Source: Saccharopolyspora dendranthemae
GTDB lineage: Bacteria > Actinomycetota > Actinomycetes > Mycobacteriales > Pseudonocardiaceae
Reading direction: 5' to 3'
DNA length: 64,000 nt
Assembly (NCBI RefSeq): GCF_007829955.1
Contig: NZ_VIWX01000003.1
Location: forward strand, 372,001 to 436,000
Shown here one piece after another: positions 17,023 through 25,831 of the stretch. The stretch's first letter is position 1. Every line of letters starts with the position of its first letter. The position numbers and the translations under genes are program-made. A model generated the notes under the pieces. That model saw only the letters and a program-made list of their open reading frames with translations, ran no database searches and had not been told where the DNA came from.

Positions 17023-17853
17023 ATGACAACCGAGATCGAGCGGCCCAAGGCAGGCATGGGCCGACGACAGCGGGCACGGCTCAACCTCGGCATCCAGTAC
17101 GCGGTGCTGATCGTGGCCGTCGCGGCGCTGGTCTTCGTCGCGGACTGGGGTTCGATCGGCCGGGCGTTCTTCAACGTCGAGGTCGCGAAGGCCCAGTTCC
17201 CCGACGTGATCACCACCGCGCTGCTCAACACCGTCCTCTACACCGCGGTGGGCTTCGCGTTCGGCCTCGCGCTGGCGGTCCTGCTGGCGCTGATGAAGAT
17301 GTCGCCGGTCGCCCCCTACCGGTGGATCGCCACCGGCTACATCGAGTTGTTCCGCGGACTTCCCGCGCTGCTGGTGTTCATCGCGTTCGGCTACGGCCTG
17401 CCGATCGCGTTCGGCGTCAAGTTCACCAACCTCTCGACCGTGATGCTGAGCCTCGGCCTGGTCGGCGCGGCCTACATGGCCGAGACGATCCGCGCGGGTA
17501 TCCAGGCCGTGCCGAAGGGGCAGGTCGAGGCGGCCCGCTCGCTGGGCATGTCGTCGAGCCGCACGATGGTGACCGTGGTGCTGCCGCAGGCGTTCCGGAT
17601 CATCCTCCCGCCGCTGACCAACGAGCTGATCCTGCTGACCAAGGACTCCTCGCTGATCTACCTGCTGGGGCTGTCCGTCAGCCAGTACGAGCTGGCGAAG
17701 TTCGGGCGCGGGGCGCTGAACCAGTACCAGTCGCTGACGCCGATCCTGATCGCCGGTCTGTGCTATCTGATCATCACGATTCCGCTGTCCCGCGTCTCCG
17801 ACCTGCTGGAGCGCAAATTCGGCGGCGTCCGGACCAAGGGGGCCACCAAGTGA
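17023..17853 (+). CDS. ABC transporter permease, polar amino-acid family
   Basis: This 276-residue inner-membrane protein of the HisM/GlnP family has about five helices. It carries the EAA-type coupling loop EAARSLGMSSSRTMVTVVLPQ, preceded by IRAGIQAVPKGQ. ATG 17023 follows GGAGAG; the open frame extends further upstream into the hairpin but without a site. It is followed by an ATPase gene overlapping by 4 nt (GTGA), so SBP, permease and ATPase form a complete importer. Only one permease gene is present, so a homodimer is likely. Confidence 0.88.
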   Translation: MTTEIERPKAGMGRRQRARLNLGIQYAVLIVAVAALVFVADWGSIGRAFFNVEVAKAQFPDVITTALLNTVLYTAVGFAFGLALAVLLALMKMSPVAPYRWIATGYIELFRGLPALLVFIAFGYGLPIAFGVKFTNLSTVMLSLGLVGAAYMAETIRAGIQAVPKGQVEAARSLGMSSSRTMVTVVLPQAFRIILPPLTNELILLTKDSSLIYLLGLSVSQYELAKFGRGALNQYQSLTPILIAGLCYLIITIPLSRVSDLLERKFGGVRTKGATK

Positions 17854-18602
17854 GCGACGTGATGATCGAGCTCTCCGGGCTGAGCAAGTCCTTCGGCTCG
17901 CTGGAAGTGCTGCGCGACATCGACGTGCAGGTCGAGCGCGGTGAGGTCGTGTGCGTCATCGGGCCCTCCGGCTCCGGCAAGTCGACCCTGCTGCGCTGCG
18001 TGAACCTGCTGGAAGAGCCTTCCGCGGGCAAGGTTTCGGTGGACGGCACCGAGCTGACCGACCCGGAAACCGACCTCGATGGCGCGCGCCGCCACGTCGG
18101 CATGGTCTTCCAGCAGTTCAACCTCTTCTCCCACCTGTCGGTGCTGGAGAACCTGACGGTGGCGCAGCGCAAGGTGCTGGGCCGTTCGAAGGAGGAGTCG
18201 GAGAAGGTCGCGAAGGAGAACCTGGCGAAGGTCGGGCTCTCCGAGAAGGCCGACTCGATGCCGGCGCAGCTCTCCGGCGGTCAGCAGCAGCGGGTCGCGA
18301 TCGCGCGGGCGCTGTCGATGAACCCGCACGTGATGCTCTTCGACGAACCGACGTCCGCGCTGGACCCGGAGCTGGTCGGCGACGTGCTCGGCGTGATGCG
18401 GCAGCTCGCCGACGAGGGCATGACGATGCTGGTGGTGACCCACGAGATGCAGTTCGCCCGCGAGGTCGCCGACCGCGTGCTGTTCATGGACGGCGGCGGC
18501 ATCGTCGAGCAGGGGCCCGCGGCGGAGGTCATCAGCGACCCCAAGGAAGAGCGCACCCAGGCCTTCCTCGCCCGAGTCCTCAACCCGGTCCAGACGGACT
18601 GA
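17850..18602 (+). CDS. ABC transporter ATP-binding protein, polar amino-acid family
   Basis: This is a 250-residue ATPase of the GlnQ type. Walker A is GPSGSGKST, the Q-loop is MVFQQFNLF, the signature is LSGGQQQR, Walker B is VMLFDEPTSALD and the switch His is in VVTHEM. It energises uptake with the permease encoded upstream. GTG 17850 overlaps the permease stop as GTGA, with AAGGGGG 8 nt upstream. A family B repeat starts 19 nt after the stop and a strong terminator follows. Confidence 0.9.
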   Translation: MSDVMIELSGLSKSFGSLEVLRDIDVQVERGEVVCVIGPSGSGKSTLLRCVNLLEEPSAGKVSVDGTELTDPETDLDGARRHVGMVFQQFNLFSHLSVLENLTVAQRKVLGRSKEESEKVAKENLAKVGLSEKADSMPAQLSGGQQQRVAIARALSMNPHVMLFDEPTSALDPELVGDVLGVMRQLADEGMTMLVVTHEMQFAREVADRVLFMDGGGIVEQGPAAEVISDPKEERTQAFLARVLNPVQTD

Positions 18603-18620
18603 GGCTTCATGAATTGAGTT

Positions 18621-18790
18621 GCGTGGCGGTGCGGGTGGCGGAACCTGACACGCCTTCTGGGTCCGGGATCCGCGACTTGAGTATGAGCGGATACGCGGCG
18701 CTACGGCTGTCCTCCCCAGAAGACGTGTCAGAACCCGCGGCGGTGCGGGCTGAGTCCCACACCTGAAGCAGCGGCTCCGCCCCGTTGAAC
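18621..18790 (+). repeat. Repeat family B, copy B1
   Basis: The order is GCGGTGCGGGT, a short internal loop, arm CTGACACGCCTTCTGG, an inner hairpin region of type 1 (around GAGTATGAGCGGATAC), arm CCAGAAGACGTGTCAG, ACCCGC, GCTGAGTCCCACACCTGAA, and a terminal GCGGCTCCGC hairpin. The long arms pair over 15 of 16 positions. It begins 19 nt after the amino-acid ATPase stop, and it fills most of the 363-bp gap along with the terminator that follows. Confidence 0.8.
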
Positions 18791-18797
18791 AACCCCG

Positions 18798-18840
18798 AAC
18801 GGCCCCGGCGTGTCGGTTTGCGACACGCCGGGGCCGTTTC
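18798..18840 (+). terminator. Terminator of the amino-acid ABC operon
   Basis: A perfect 18-bp stem, AACGGCCCCGGCGTGTCG (18798-18815) with its complement (18821-18838) and a GTTTG loop, is followed by TTTC. It comes after repeat B1, so B1 is part of the operon's 3' UTR. Confidence 0.85.
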
Positions 18841-18965
18841 ACGTGGAACGGCAGGGGAAATACGCCATCCCGGTGTTTTCTGGCGTGGGGCGAAACCTCA
18901 AGCGGTGGTCAGACGTCCTAATAGGTAGATGATCGACAACGTTTCGCGGGGTTTCGGGGGCTGCT

Positions 18966-21242
18966 GTGCCTAGCGGCAAGGTGAGGGAGAACGGCAACGG
19001 TCCGCTGACCGCGGCCGAGCGGCGGGTGGACGAGCTGCTGCGGCAGGGCAGGCAGGAGACGCCCGAGGGCGAGCAGCTCGACGTGCAGGCCGAGGACCAC
19101 GATCCGGAGCAGGAGATCCGCGGCGATTTCCTCTCCCGGCGGCTGATCGAGTCCCCGGACGAATCGAGCTGGCGTCCGTTCCAGCGGCGAGCCCGGCAGC
19201 AGCCGGTGATCCTCATCCAGGACGCGGTGATCAGCGGCCGCCTGAACCTGCGCGCCGCCGAACTGCCGTACCTGCTGGAGTTCGTCCGCTGCCGGTTCGT
19301 GGAAGCGCCCGACGTCCGGCAGGCGTCGATGGCCGGTCTGGTCCTGCGGGAGTGCCTGCTGCCCGGGATGCAGGGGCGAAACCTCCGCACCACCAGCGAC
19401 ACCCACCTGCTGCACTGCACCAGCCGCGACGGGGTCATCGACCTCGCCGACGCCGAGCTCGGCGGATCGCTGCTGCTCAACGGCAGCGACCTGAACAACC
19501 CCGGCCGCCGCGCCATCTACGCCGACCGGCTGACCGTGGCCGGGGCGATGCTGGCCATGCGGATCACCGTCGCGGGCGAGATCCGCATCCCCGGCGCCAA
19601 GATCGGCGGCAACCTCACGCTGGCGGGAGCGACGCTGCGCAACCGAGGCCGGTTGGCGCTCAACGCCAACGGGATCCAGCTCGGCGGGTCGCTGCGCTGC
19701 GACGCCGACCCGAGCACCGGCAAGTCCTTCACGGTGGCCGGGCTGATCTTCATCCCGAGCGCGACCATCGCCGGCGACCTGCGGATGCGCGATGCCGTCC
19801 TGGAACCCGGGATGAGCCCGCCGAGGCGCGGTGAGTCGCCCTACGACGACCCGACCAGCACGCTCATCGCCGACCGCAGCCACGTCGCCGGTGACGTCGA
19901 GATGGACGAGAACTTCCGCAGCGGCGGCACGATTCGCATGGTCAGCGCCCGGATAGAGGGAGATCTCCGGCTCTCCGGCGCGCAGATCGACCTCACCTGG
20001 GCGCAGTCGGCCCGGGCCGCGGTGGACCGCTCGCTGCGCGCGCTGCACATCGACGGGACCGAGATCCGCGGCAACCTCGCCGCCGGGCGGGTCGACGTCT
20101 GGGGCGAGTGGCGGATGACGGACGTGCAGGTGCACGGCAGCTTCCAGCTCAACCGGGCGCGCTTGACCGGCGCGCGGACCGACGTGCTGCAGGCGTCCCG
20201 GGTGATCGTCGGCAGCAACTTCGACTGCCGGGAAGCCGATGTGAGCGGGTCGATCCAGCTGCAGGGCGCCTCGATCGGCGCGAACGTCGACTTCCGCGCC
20301 ACCGAGCTCACGAAACCCGCCTGGCACCGGCACAAGCTCGCCTACAAGCCCTCGGTCGACCTGCGCGGAGCGCGGATCGCGCGAGACCTGGTGTGCGCGT
20401 CGGGAGTCCGGGCGTTCGTGTCCGAGGGCGAGGTGCAGCTGCGCAGGGCCGAGATCGGCAGGCAGGCCAACTTCTGGGGCGCCCGGCTCGGGGACGGGTT
20501 GAGCCGCAACGCGATCAATGGGTTCGGCATGGTGGTGCAGGAGCTGACGCTCAGCGTCGACGACCCGCCGAGGGGCCGGATCCTGCTGCGGCAGGCCCAG
20601 TGCGAGCTGCTCGCGGACAACGCCCGGCTGTGGGAGGCCAGCGGCGGCGTCGACGTCGAGGACTTCAGCTACGACAACTTCACCGACAGCGTCGAACCCA
20701 CCGACGTGCGCAAGGTCCAGGAGCGGCTTGCCTGGCTCCGGGCCAACTCCGGTGATCGCTACCAGCCGGGTTCCTACGACCAGCTCGCGCGGGTCTTCAG
20801 CGGCAACGGCAACGAGGAGCACGCGGTCACGGTCCTGATCGAGAAGCAGCGGCACCGCTACAAGTCGATCGCGGCCTCCAGCCGCGCGGTGTTCCGGCCG
20901 CCGGTCCGGTTGTGGAGCCTGCTGCAGCTGGTGACCGTCAGCTACGGCTACCGGCCGTTGCGCGCGCTGATCTGGCTGGTGCTGCTCACGGCGGCGGGCA
21001 CCACCTGGTTCTCGTCGCACGGCCCGCTGACGCCGATCAACGCCGAGGATCACCCGCACTGGAGCCCGCTGCTCTACACCGTCGACCAGCTGGTTCCGAT
21101 CATCAACCTGGGCCACGACGTCATGTGGAAGACCCAGGGCACCTCGCAGTGGATCACCGTCGCGCTCATCGCGGCGGGCTGGATCCTGGCGACCACGGTC
21201 GCGGCGGGCATCACCCGGGCGCTGCGCCGCGACATCCAGTGA
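18966..21242 (+). CDS. Large membrane-anchored protein with bactofilin/pentapeptide-like repeats, unknown function
   Basis: This 758-residue protein starts with a charged region. Residues about 80-560 form a long series of short repeats of the kind RLTVAGAMLAMRITVAGEIRIPGA, IGGNLTLAGATL, LGGSLRCDA and IAGDLRMRDAVL. They have a Gly-(Gly/Ser/Asp)-(Asn/Leu)-Leu core every 20 or so residues and suggest a right-handed beta-helix. The C-terminus has two membrane helices (LIWLVLLTAAGTTWF and ITVALIAAGWILATTVAAGI). Homologues in actinomycetes are often labelled membrane-associated oxidoreductase, but I see no cofactor-binding motif. GTG 18966 has no strong ribosome site. It is monocistronic. Confidence 0.7.
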   Translation: MPSGKVRENGNGPLTAAERRVDELLRQGRQETPEGEQLDVQAEDHDPEQEIRGDFLSRRLIESPDESSWRPFQRRARQQPVILIQDAVISGRLNLRAAELPYLLEFVRCRFVEAPDVRQASMAGLVLRECLLPGMQGRNLRTTSDTHLLHCTSRDGVIDLADAELGGSLLLNGSDLNNPGRRAIYADRLTVAGAMLAMRITVAGEIRIPGAKIGGNLTLAGATLRNRGRLALNANGIQLGGSLRCDADPSTGKSFTVAGLIFIPSATIAGDLRMRDAVLEPGMSPPRRGESPYDDPTSTLIADRSHVAGDVEMDENFRSGGTIRMVSARIEGDLRLSGAQIDLTWAQSARAAVDRSLRALHIDGTEIRGNLAAGRVDVWGEWRMTDVQVHGSFQLNRARLTGARTDVLQASRVIVGSNFDCREADVSGSIQLQGASIGANVDFRATELTKPAWHRHKLAYKPSVDLRGARIARDLVCASGVRAFVSEGEVQLRRAEIGRQANFWGARLGDGLSRNAINGFGMVVQELTLSVDDPPRGRILLRQAQCELLADNARLWEASGGVDVEDFSYDNFTDSVEPTDVRKVQERLAWLRANSGDRYQPGSYDQLARVFSGNGNEEHAVTVLIEKQRHRYKSIAASSRAVFRPPVRLWSLLQLVTVSYGYRPLRALIWLVLLTAAGTTWFSSHGPLTPINAEDHPHWSPLLYTVDQLVPIINLGHDVMWKTQGTSQWITVALIAAGWILATTVAAGITRALRRDIQ

Positions 21243-21311
21243 TCCCGGGTTCGCGACGCCACCTCGGGTGATGCGCATGTCGCGCGGAGTTTCGAGTCCG
21301 AAATCGGGCAG

Positions 21312-21333
21312 TCGAACGTCGCGCGACGTTCGA
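21312..21333. promoter_or_regulatory. 22-bp perfect palindrome upstream of the SGNH esterase
   Basis: TCGAACGTC and GACGTTCGA flank GCGC, making a fully symmetric 22-bp site 116 nt before the esterase GTG. A second small hairpin, CCCCTCCCTTCGGGGG, follows at about 21339. It could be an operator or a terminator-like hairpin for the upstream gene. Confidence 0.5.
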
Positions 21334-21448
21334 AAAGACCCCTCCCTTCGGGGGATTCCTGCTCGCGAGCGGGTGTTCTCCAGGGGCCGGGGGCGGATTT
21401 CGTGCTCAGATCGAGGAGTTGTTGCCTTGATCGGCTCGGGAGGTCTGC

Positions 21449-22315
21449 GTGGTCGGAATCCGGTCGTCCGTCGTTGCCGGTGTCGGTGTTGTGGCGTTGC
21501 TGGGTTCGGGCGCTCCCGCAGGAGCTGAGCGGGACGGGTTCGAGTACGTGGCGATGGGGGATTCGGCGGCGGCTGGCCCGCTGGTCCCGAGCCCGGACCC
21601 GAACCTGCTGTGCTTCCGCTCGACGAAGAACTACCCGCAGGTCGCGGCGGCGAGGCTGGGCGCCGAGCTCAAGGACGTGACGTGCTCCGGCGCCAAGACC
21701 GAGGACTTCGCGGGCAGGCAGCACGCGGTTCTCCCCCCGCAGTACGAGGCGCTGAGCGACAGCACCGACCTGGTCACGGTGACCATCGGCGGCAACGACG
21801 TCGGACTGGTCCAGGCCGCGATCTCGTGCTTGAACGCCTTCCCCGAGCCGGTCGGGAAGTCCTGCGCGGACAGCTTCACCGCCAACGGCGACGAGCTCGC
21901 CGAGCGCATCGACGAGCTCACCCCGGACTTCGACGAGGCGCTGGAGGAGATCACCGACCGAGCGCCGAACGCCGAGGTCGTGGTGGTCGGCTACGGCACC
22001 TACCTGCCGCCGGGGGGCTGCTACCCGAAGCAGCCGATGTGGGCGCGCGACGCCGACTACATCCAGTCCAGCGTGGACGACCTCAGCGCCCGGCTCGGTG
22101 AGCGGGCTCGTGCGCACGGCGCGACCTTCGTCGACCTCGGACCGGTCAGCGAGGGCCACGACGTCTGCCAGGCGCCGGAGCAGAAGTACTTCGAGGGCGT
22201 CGTCCCGACCTCCTGGGCCGCTCCCCTGCACCCGAACGCCCTCGGCATGACGGCCTTCGGCAACGCCGTCGCGGACGCCGTGTCAGGAACCCAGCAGCGT
22301 GTTCAGGCGGGGTGA
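21449..22315 (+). CDS. Secreted SGNH/GDSL esterase-lipase
   Basis: This 288-residue exported hydrolase has a Sec signal peptide ending around GAPAGA (residue 26). The SGNH blocks are intact: GDS with the nucleophile Ser39, GGND at about 114-117, and the catalytic His261 in LHPNALG. Several cysteines (CFRS, DVTCSG, SCLN, SCAD, GGCYP, VCQ) suggest disulfides, as in Streptomyces SGNH lipases. Its last 33 nt overlap the convergent ROK gene. The substrate is probably an ester lipid or polysaccharide ester. Confidence 0.88.
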   Translation: MVGIRSSVVAGVGVVALLGSGAPAGAERDGFEYVAMGDSAAAGPLVPSPDPNLLCFRSTKNYPQVAAARLGAELKDVTCSGAKTEDFAGRQHAVLPPQYEALSDSTDLVTVTIGGNDVGLVQAAISCLNAFPEPVGKSCADSFTANGDELAERIDELTPDFDEALEEITDRAPNAEVVVVGYGTYLPPGGCYPKQPMWARDADYIQSSVDDLSARLGERARAHGATFVDLGPVSEGHDVCQAPEQKYFEGVVPTSWAAPLHPNALGMTAFGNAVADAVSGTQQRVQAG

Positions 22316-23497
22316 GTAGGCGTGGTCGAACACCAGTGACGCCGCGCCGACCGCCGCGGCGTCCTCGCCGATCAGCGCGTTCTCCACGCGCACCGGGCGG
22401 ACCTGGGGTGCCCACACCTGCGCGGTGATCACCTTCGACACCCGGTTGCGCACCAGCTCGGAGACCTGCCGCAGCGCGGGTCCGCCGAGCACCACGCGGT
22501 CCACGTCCAGCACGCTGACCACCGACGCGAGGGCCTGGCCGAGCCGGGTCGCGGTCTGCCGCAGCACCTTGCGGGCCGCGGGCTCGCCGGCCACCGCGTC
22601 GCGGCACAGCTGGTCGTAGGCGGCGGCCACCGAGGTGGGTGCCGGGCGGCCGATGGCGGTGCGCCAGTCGGCCACGATGGACCGCATCGAGCAGTAGGCC
22701 TCCAGGCAGCCCCGCCTGCCGCAGTGGCACTCCCGCGCGCCGCCGCTGTGCACGTGCCCGATCTCGCCCGCGTTGTTGCTGACCCCGCGGTGCACCTGAT
22801 CGCCGAGCACGACGCCGATGCCCACGCCGGTTCCCAGGTAGACGTAGACGAACGAGCCGGAGCGCTGCGCGCAGCCGGACCAGCGCTCGCCGATCGCGGC
22901 GGCGGTCGCGTCGTTGTCCATCACCACCGGCAGTCCGAAGCGCTCTTCGACGAGGTCGGCGAGCGGGACCTCGGTCCAGCCGTCGAGGTTGGGCGGGTCG
23001 AGGACCGTGCGGTGCGCGGGATCCAGCGGTCCCGGCACGGCGAGGCCGACGCCGAGCACGCGTTCGGCTTCGAGTCCCGAGCGGCGCACCAGCTGCTGCC
23101 CGATGCGGGTCAGCGCGGCCGCGATGGAGGCGGGCGTGGCGTCGGCGGGGAGGCGCCGGGTGGCGCGCAGCCGGACGCCGCCGGCGAGGTCGACGAGCAC
23201 GCCGGTGATGCGCTCCGGATCGAGGTGCAGTCCGACGGCGGTGTACGCGTCGGGCACGACCTTCAGCAGCACCCGGCGCTTGCCGCCGGTGGAGGGCGCG
23301 TGCCCGTTCTCGGTGACCAGGCCGTCGTCCATCAGCGCCCGCACGATGTTGGACATCGTCTGCGCGGTCAGCCCGGTCCGCTGCGCCAGTTCGACGCGGC
23401 TGATCTCGCCGTGGCGGCGGATCGTGTCGAGCACGACCGCGCGGTTGAACCCACCGACTCGGGGCAGGTTGGTGCCTTGCCACGACGGATTGGTCAT
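22283..23497 (-). CDS. ROK-family transcriptional repressor (NagC/XylR type)
   Basis: This 404-residue ROK regulator has an N-terminal winged helix-turn-helix (about 15-75, EISRVELAQRTGLTAQTMSNIV). A sugar-kinase-like ROK domain follows, with the phosphate motif MDNDATAAAIGE, YLGTGVGIGVV and the zinc-binding CHCGRRGCLEAYC. ROK repressors respond to sugars or sugar phosphates. It is divergent from a sugar ABC importer, with CAAACGTTTG between, so it very likely controls that operon. The gene overlaps the end of the esterase gene tail to tail. Confidence 0.88.
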   Translation of the reverse strand: MTNPSWQGTNLPRVGGFNRAVVLDTIRRHGEISRVELAQRTGLTAQTMSNIVRALMDDGLVTENGHAPSTGGKRRVLLKVVPDAYTAVGLHLDPERITGVLVDLAGGVRLRATRRLPADATPASIAAALTRIGQQLVRRSGLEAERVLGVGLAVPGPLDPAHRTVLDPPNLDGWTEVPLADLVEERFGLPVVMDNDATAAAIGERWSGCAQRSGSFVYVYLGTGVGIGVVLGDQVHRGVSNNAGEIGHVHSGGARECHCGRRGCLEAYCSMRSIVADWRTAIGRPAPTSVAAAYDQLCRDAVAGEPAARKVLRQTATRLGQALASVVSVLDVDRVVLGGPALRQVSELVRNRVSKVITAQVWAPQVRPVRVENALIGEDAAAVGAASLVFDHAYSPRLNTLLGS

Positions 23498-23538
23498 GCA
23501 GCGCTCCTCGTTGAGACCCGCAAGATCATTGACTTGTG

Positions 23539-23548
23539 CAAACGTTTG
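23539..23548. promoter_or_regulatory. CAAACGTTTG operator candidate between rok and the sugar ABC operon
   Basis: A perfect 10-bp dyad within TTGTGCAAACGTTTGGACTT, in the only divergent promoter region of the ROK regulator and the importer. A TTGACT-like box lies just upstream. Binding by the adjacent ROK protein is inferred. Confidence 0.55.
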
Positions 23549-23618
23549 GACTTATGTTGCCCACGAGTGTGATCCGGATCTCAGGTTAGCCGCAAGCGTC
23601 ACAGGCCGGAGGAGCCAG

Positions 23619-24953
23619 ATGCGCCGGAGAACTGCGTTAGCCGCCATCCTCACCGCTGCCCTGGGCCTGTCCGCCTGCGGCGGATCCGCCGAGGACCCGA
23701 ACACGATCACCGTCGCCTACCACCGCTACGGCAACACGCTGCAGGTGGACGTGCTGATGCAGCGCGTCAAGCAGCAGTACGAGCAGGCGCACCCCGGCAA
23801 GCACGTCAAGCTCGACCCGGTCGTGGCGCCCGAGAGCGAGTACCTGTCCAAGCTCCAGCTGCGGATGCGCTCGAAGTCCACCGCGCCGGACGTGCTCTAC
23901 GAGGACAGCTTCCAGGTCAACTCCGACGTCGACGCCGGCTACCTGCTGCCGCTGGACGACCGGCTCGCGCGGTGGCCGGACTGGAACTCCTCCTACATCG
24001 GCACGACCAAGCAGGCGGGCAAGGCCGCCGACGGCCGCATCTACGGCGTTCCGCTCGACACCGACACCCGAGGGCTCTGGTACAACCGGCAGCTGTTCGC
24101 CGAGGTCGGGCTGCCGGAGGAGTGGACGCCGCGCAACTGGGAGGACGTCCTGGCCGCGGCCCGCCAGATCAAGCAGAAGCGTCCCGACGTGATCGGCATC
24201 GACATGCCGCTGGGCAAGGCCGAAGGCGAGTCGGTGAGCATGCAGACCGTCGAAATGCTGCTCTACGGAACCGAAACCGGGACCCTCCACGACGAGCAGC
24301 AGCGCAAGTGGATCGCGCCCAGCAAGGGGTTCACCGACGCGATGAGCTTCCTGTCCACGGCGGTCGGCGAGAACCTGACGCAGAGCAAGCCGCAGATCGC
24401 CGACGCCCAGTACGACAAGAACCAGCGCGACCAGCTCGCCCAGGAGGGCAAGGTCGGCATCCGGCTCGACGGCAGCTTCGCCTCCGGCAACTGGCAGGAC
24501 GCGGGCTGGACGGACTGGGCCCAGACCATGTCCGCCACACCGATGCCCACCCAGTTCGGCCAGGCGCCCGGGACCGTGACGCTCTCCGGCGGCTGGACGC
24601 TGGCGATCAGCGCGGAGACCGACAAGCCCGACGACTCCTTCGAGTTCATCAAGCAGGCGCTGAGCAAGGACAACGTGGTGCAGTACTCGGCGGCCACCGG
24701 GAACCTCCCGGCGCGGGCCGATGCCGCCGCCGACCCGCGGGTGACCGGGGCCAACCCGCTCAACCCGTTCTGGATCGGCCTGCTGGACAACACCCACTAC
24801 CGCCCTGCGCTGCCCGAGTACCCGAAGGTCTCCGAGGAGATCCAGTCCTCGGTGCTCGACGTCGTGGCCGGACGGCCGCCCGCCGAGGTGTCCGAGCAGT
24901 GGTCGCAGCAGGTCTCGCGGATCGTCGAACCGGCCAACACGCGGGCGGGCTGA
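23619..24953 (+). CDS. Sugar ABC transporter substrate-binding lipoprotein (SBP_bac_1)
   Basis: This 444-residue lipoprotein has a short basic start, a hydrophobic helix and the lipobox LSAC with Cys about 20. It has the carbohydrate family-1 solute-binding fold, including GVPLDTDTRGLWYNRQLFAEVGL and GIRLDGSFASGNW, typical of oligosaccharide binders. ATG 23619 follows CCGGAGGAGCC; the open frame extends further upstream but the lipoprotein signal fixes the start. It is the first gene of an importer operon, 3 nt before permease 1. The sugar cannot be read from sequence. Confidence 0.88.
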   Translation: MRRRTALAAILTAALGLSACGGSAEDPNTITVAYHRYGNTLQVDVLMQRVKQQYEQAHPGKHVKLDPVVAPESEYLSKLQLRMRSKSTAPDVLYEDSFQVNSDVDAGYLLPLDDRLARWPDWNSSYIGTTKQAGKAADGRIYGVPLDTDTRGLWYNRQLFAEVGLPEEWTPRNWEDVLAAARQIKQKRPDVIGIDMPLGKAEGESVSMQTVEMLLYGTETGTLHDEQQRKWIAPSKGFTDAMSFLSTAVGENLTQSKPQIADAQYDKNQRDQLAQEGKVGIRLDGSFASGNWQDAGWTDWAQTMSATPMPTQFGQAPGTVTLSGGWTLAISAETDKPDDSFEFIKQALSKDNVVQYSAATGNLPARADAAADPRVTGANPLNPFWIGLLDNTHYRPALPEYPKVSEEIQSSVLDVVAGRPPAEVSEQWSQQVSRIVEPANTRAG

Positions 24954-24955
24954 CG

Positions 24956-25831
24956 GTGACGGCGGTGCGGCGGTGGCTGGCGCCGATGGCGCCGGCCGTG
25001 CTGCTGCTCGGGCTGTTCGTGATCGGCCCGATCCTGTGGAGCGGCTACGTCTCGTTCACCGACGCCGCGCTGACCGGGACCTCGGCCAGCGAACCGGAGT
25101 TCGTCGGGCTGGAGAACTACCGGCGGATGTTCTCCGATCCGGCGCTGTGGCACGCGGTGTGGATGACGGTGGTGTTCACCGCGGCCTCGGCGGTGATCGG
25201 GCAGAACTGCCTCGGCATGTTCATCGCCCTGCTGACCCGGCACCGCAACCGCGTGCTGCGCAACGTCGTCGGCATCGCGGTCGTCTCCGCCTGGGTGCTG
25301 CCGGAACTCGTCGCCGCGTTCGCGATCTACGCGTTCCTCAACTCCGAAGGCACCCTGAACAACCTGCTCGTGGCGCTGGGAGCGGACGGCGTCGACTGGC
25401 TCTACCACGCGCCGATGCTCGCGGTCGTGCTCGGAAACGTCTGGCGGGGAACGGCTTTCTCGATGCTGGTCTACCAGGCCGCGCTCGCCGAGGTGCCCAG
25501 CGATCTCACCGAGGCCGCCGAGGTCGACGGTGCCGGGGTGCTGCGCAGGTTCTGGCACGTGACGCTGCCCGTGATCCGCCGGACCATCACCACCAACCTG
25601 ATGCTCATCACCTTGCAGACCATCGGCGTGTTCACGCTGATCTACGTGCTCACCGCGGGCGGACCGAACGCGGCGACCCAGACGTTGCCGCTGCTGATGT
25701 ACGACTCGGCGTTCGAGTTCGACGAGATCGGTTACGGCGCCACGATCTCGCTGGTCCTGCTGGCGATCGGCGGGCTGTTCGCGGTGCTCTACGCCGCCAG
25801 CATCGGCGATCCGGACGAGGGCGGGACGTGA
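24956..25831 (+). CDS. Sugar ABC transporter permease (MalF-like)
   Basis: This 291-residue inner-membrane protein has six helices and the EAA coupling loop EAAEVDGAGVLRRFWHVTLP. GTG 24956 begins 3 nt after the SBP stop, and the last base is shared with the next permease start. It pairs with that second permease to form the channel. No ATPase gene is present in the operon, so a shared MsiK-type ATPase encoded elsewhere is expected. Confidence 0.88.
   Translation: MTAVRRWLAPMAPAVLLLGLFVIGPILWSGYVSFTDAALTGTSASEPEFVGLENYRRMFSDPALWHAVWMTVVFTAASAVIGQNCLGMFIALLTRHRNRVLRNVVGIAVVSAWVLPELVAAFAIYAFLNSEGTLNNLLVALGADGVDWLYHAPMLAVVLGNVWRGTAFSMLVYQAALAEVPSDLTEAAEVDGAGVLRRFWHVTLPVIRRTITTNLMLITLQTIGVFTLIYVLTAGGPNAATQTLPLLMYDSAFEFDEIGYGATISLVLLAIGGLFAVLYAASIGDPDEGGT

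Noticed and set aside
18621..18790. Family B as a CRISPR-like or tRNA feature
   Set aside because: Copies are dispersed, not clustered with spacers, and no cloverleaf with conserved T-arm can be drawn.
22914..23618. Long upstream extension of the sugar-binding protein frame
   Set aside because: It is antisense to the ROK gene; the lipoprotein signal peptide and ribosome site fix the start at 23619.
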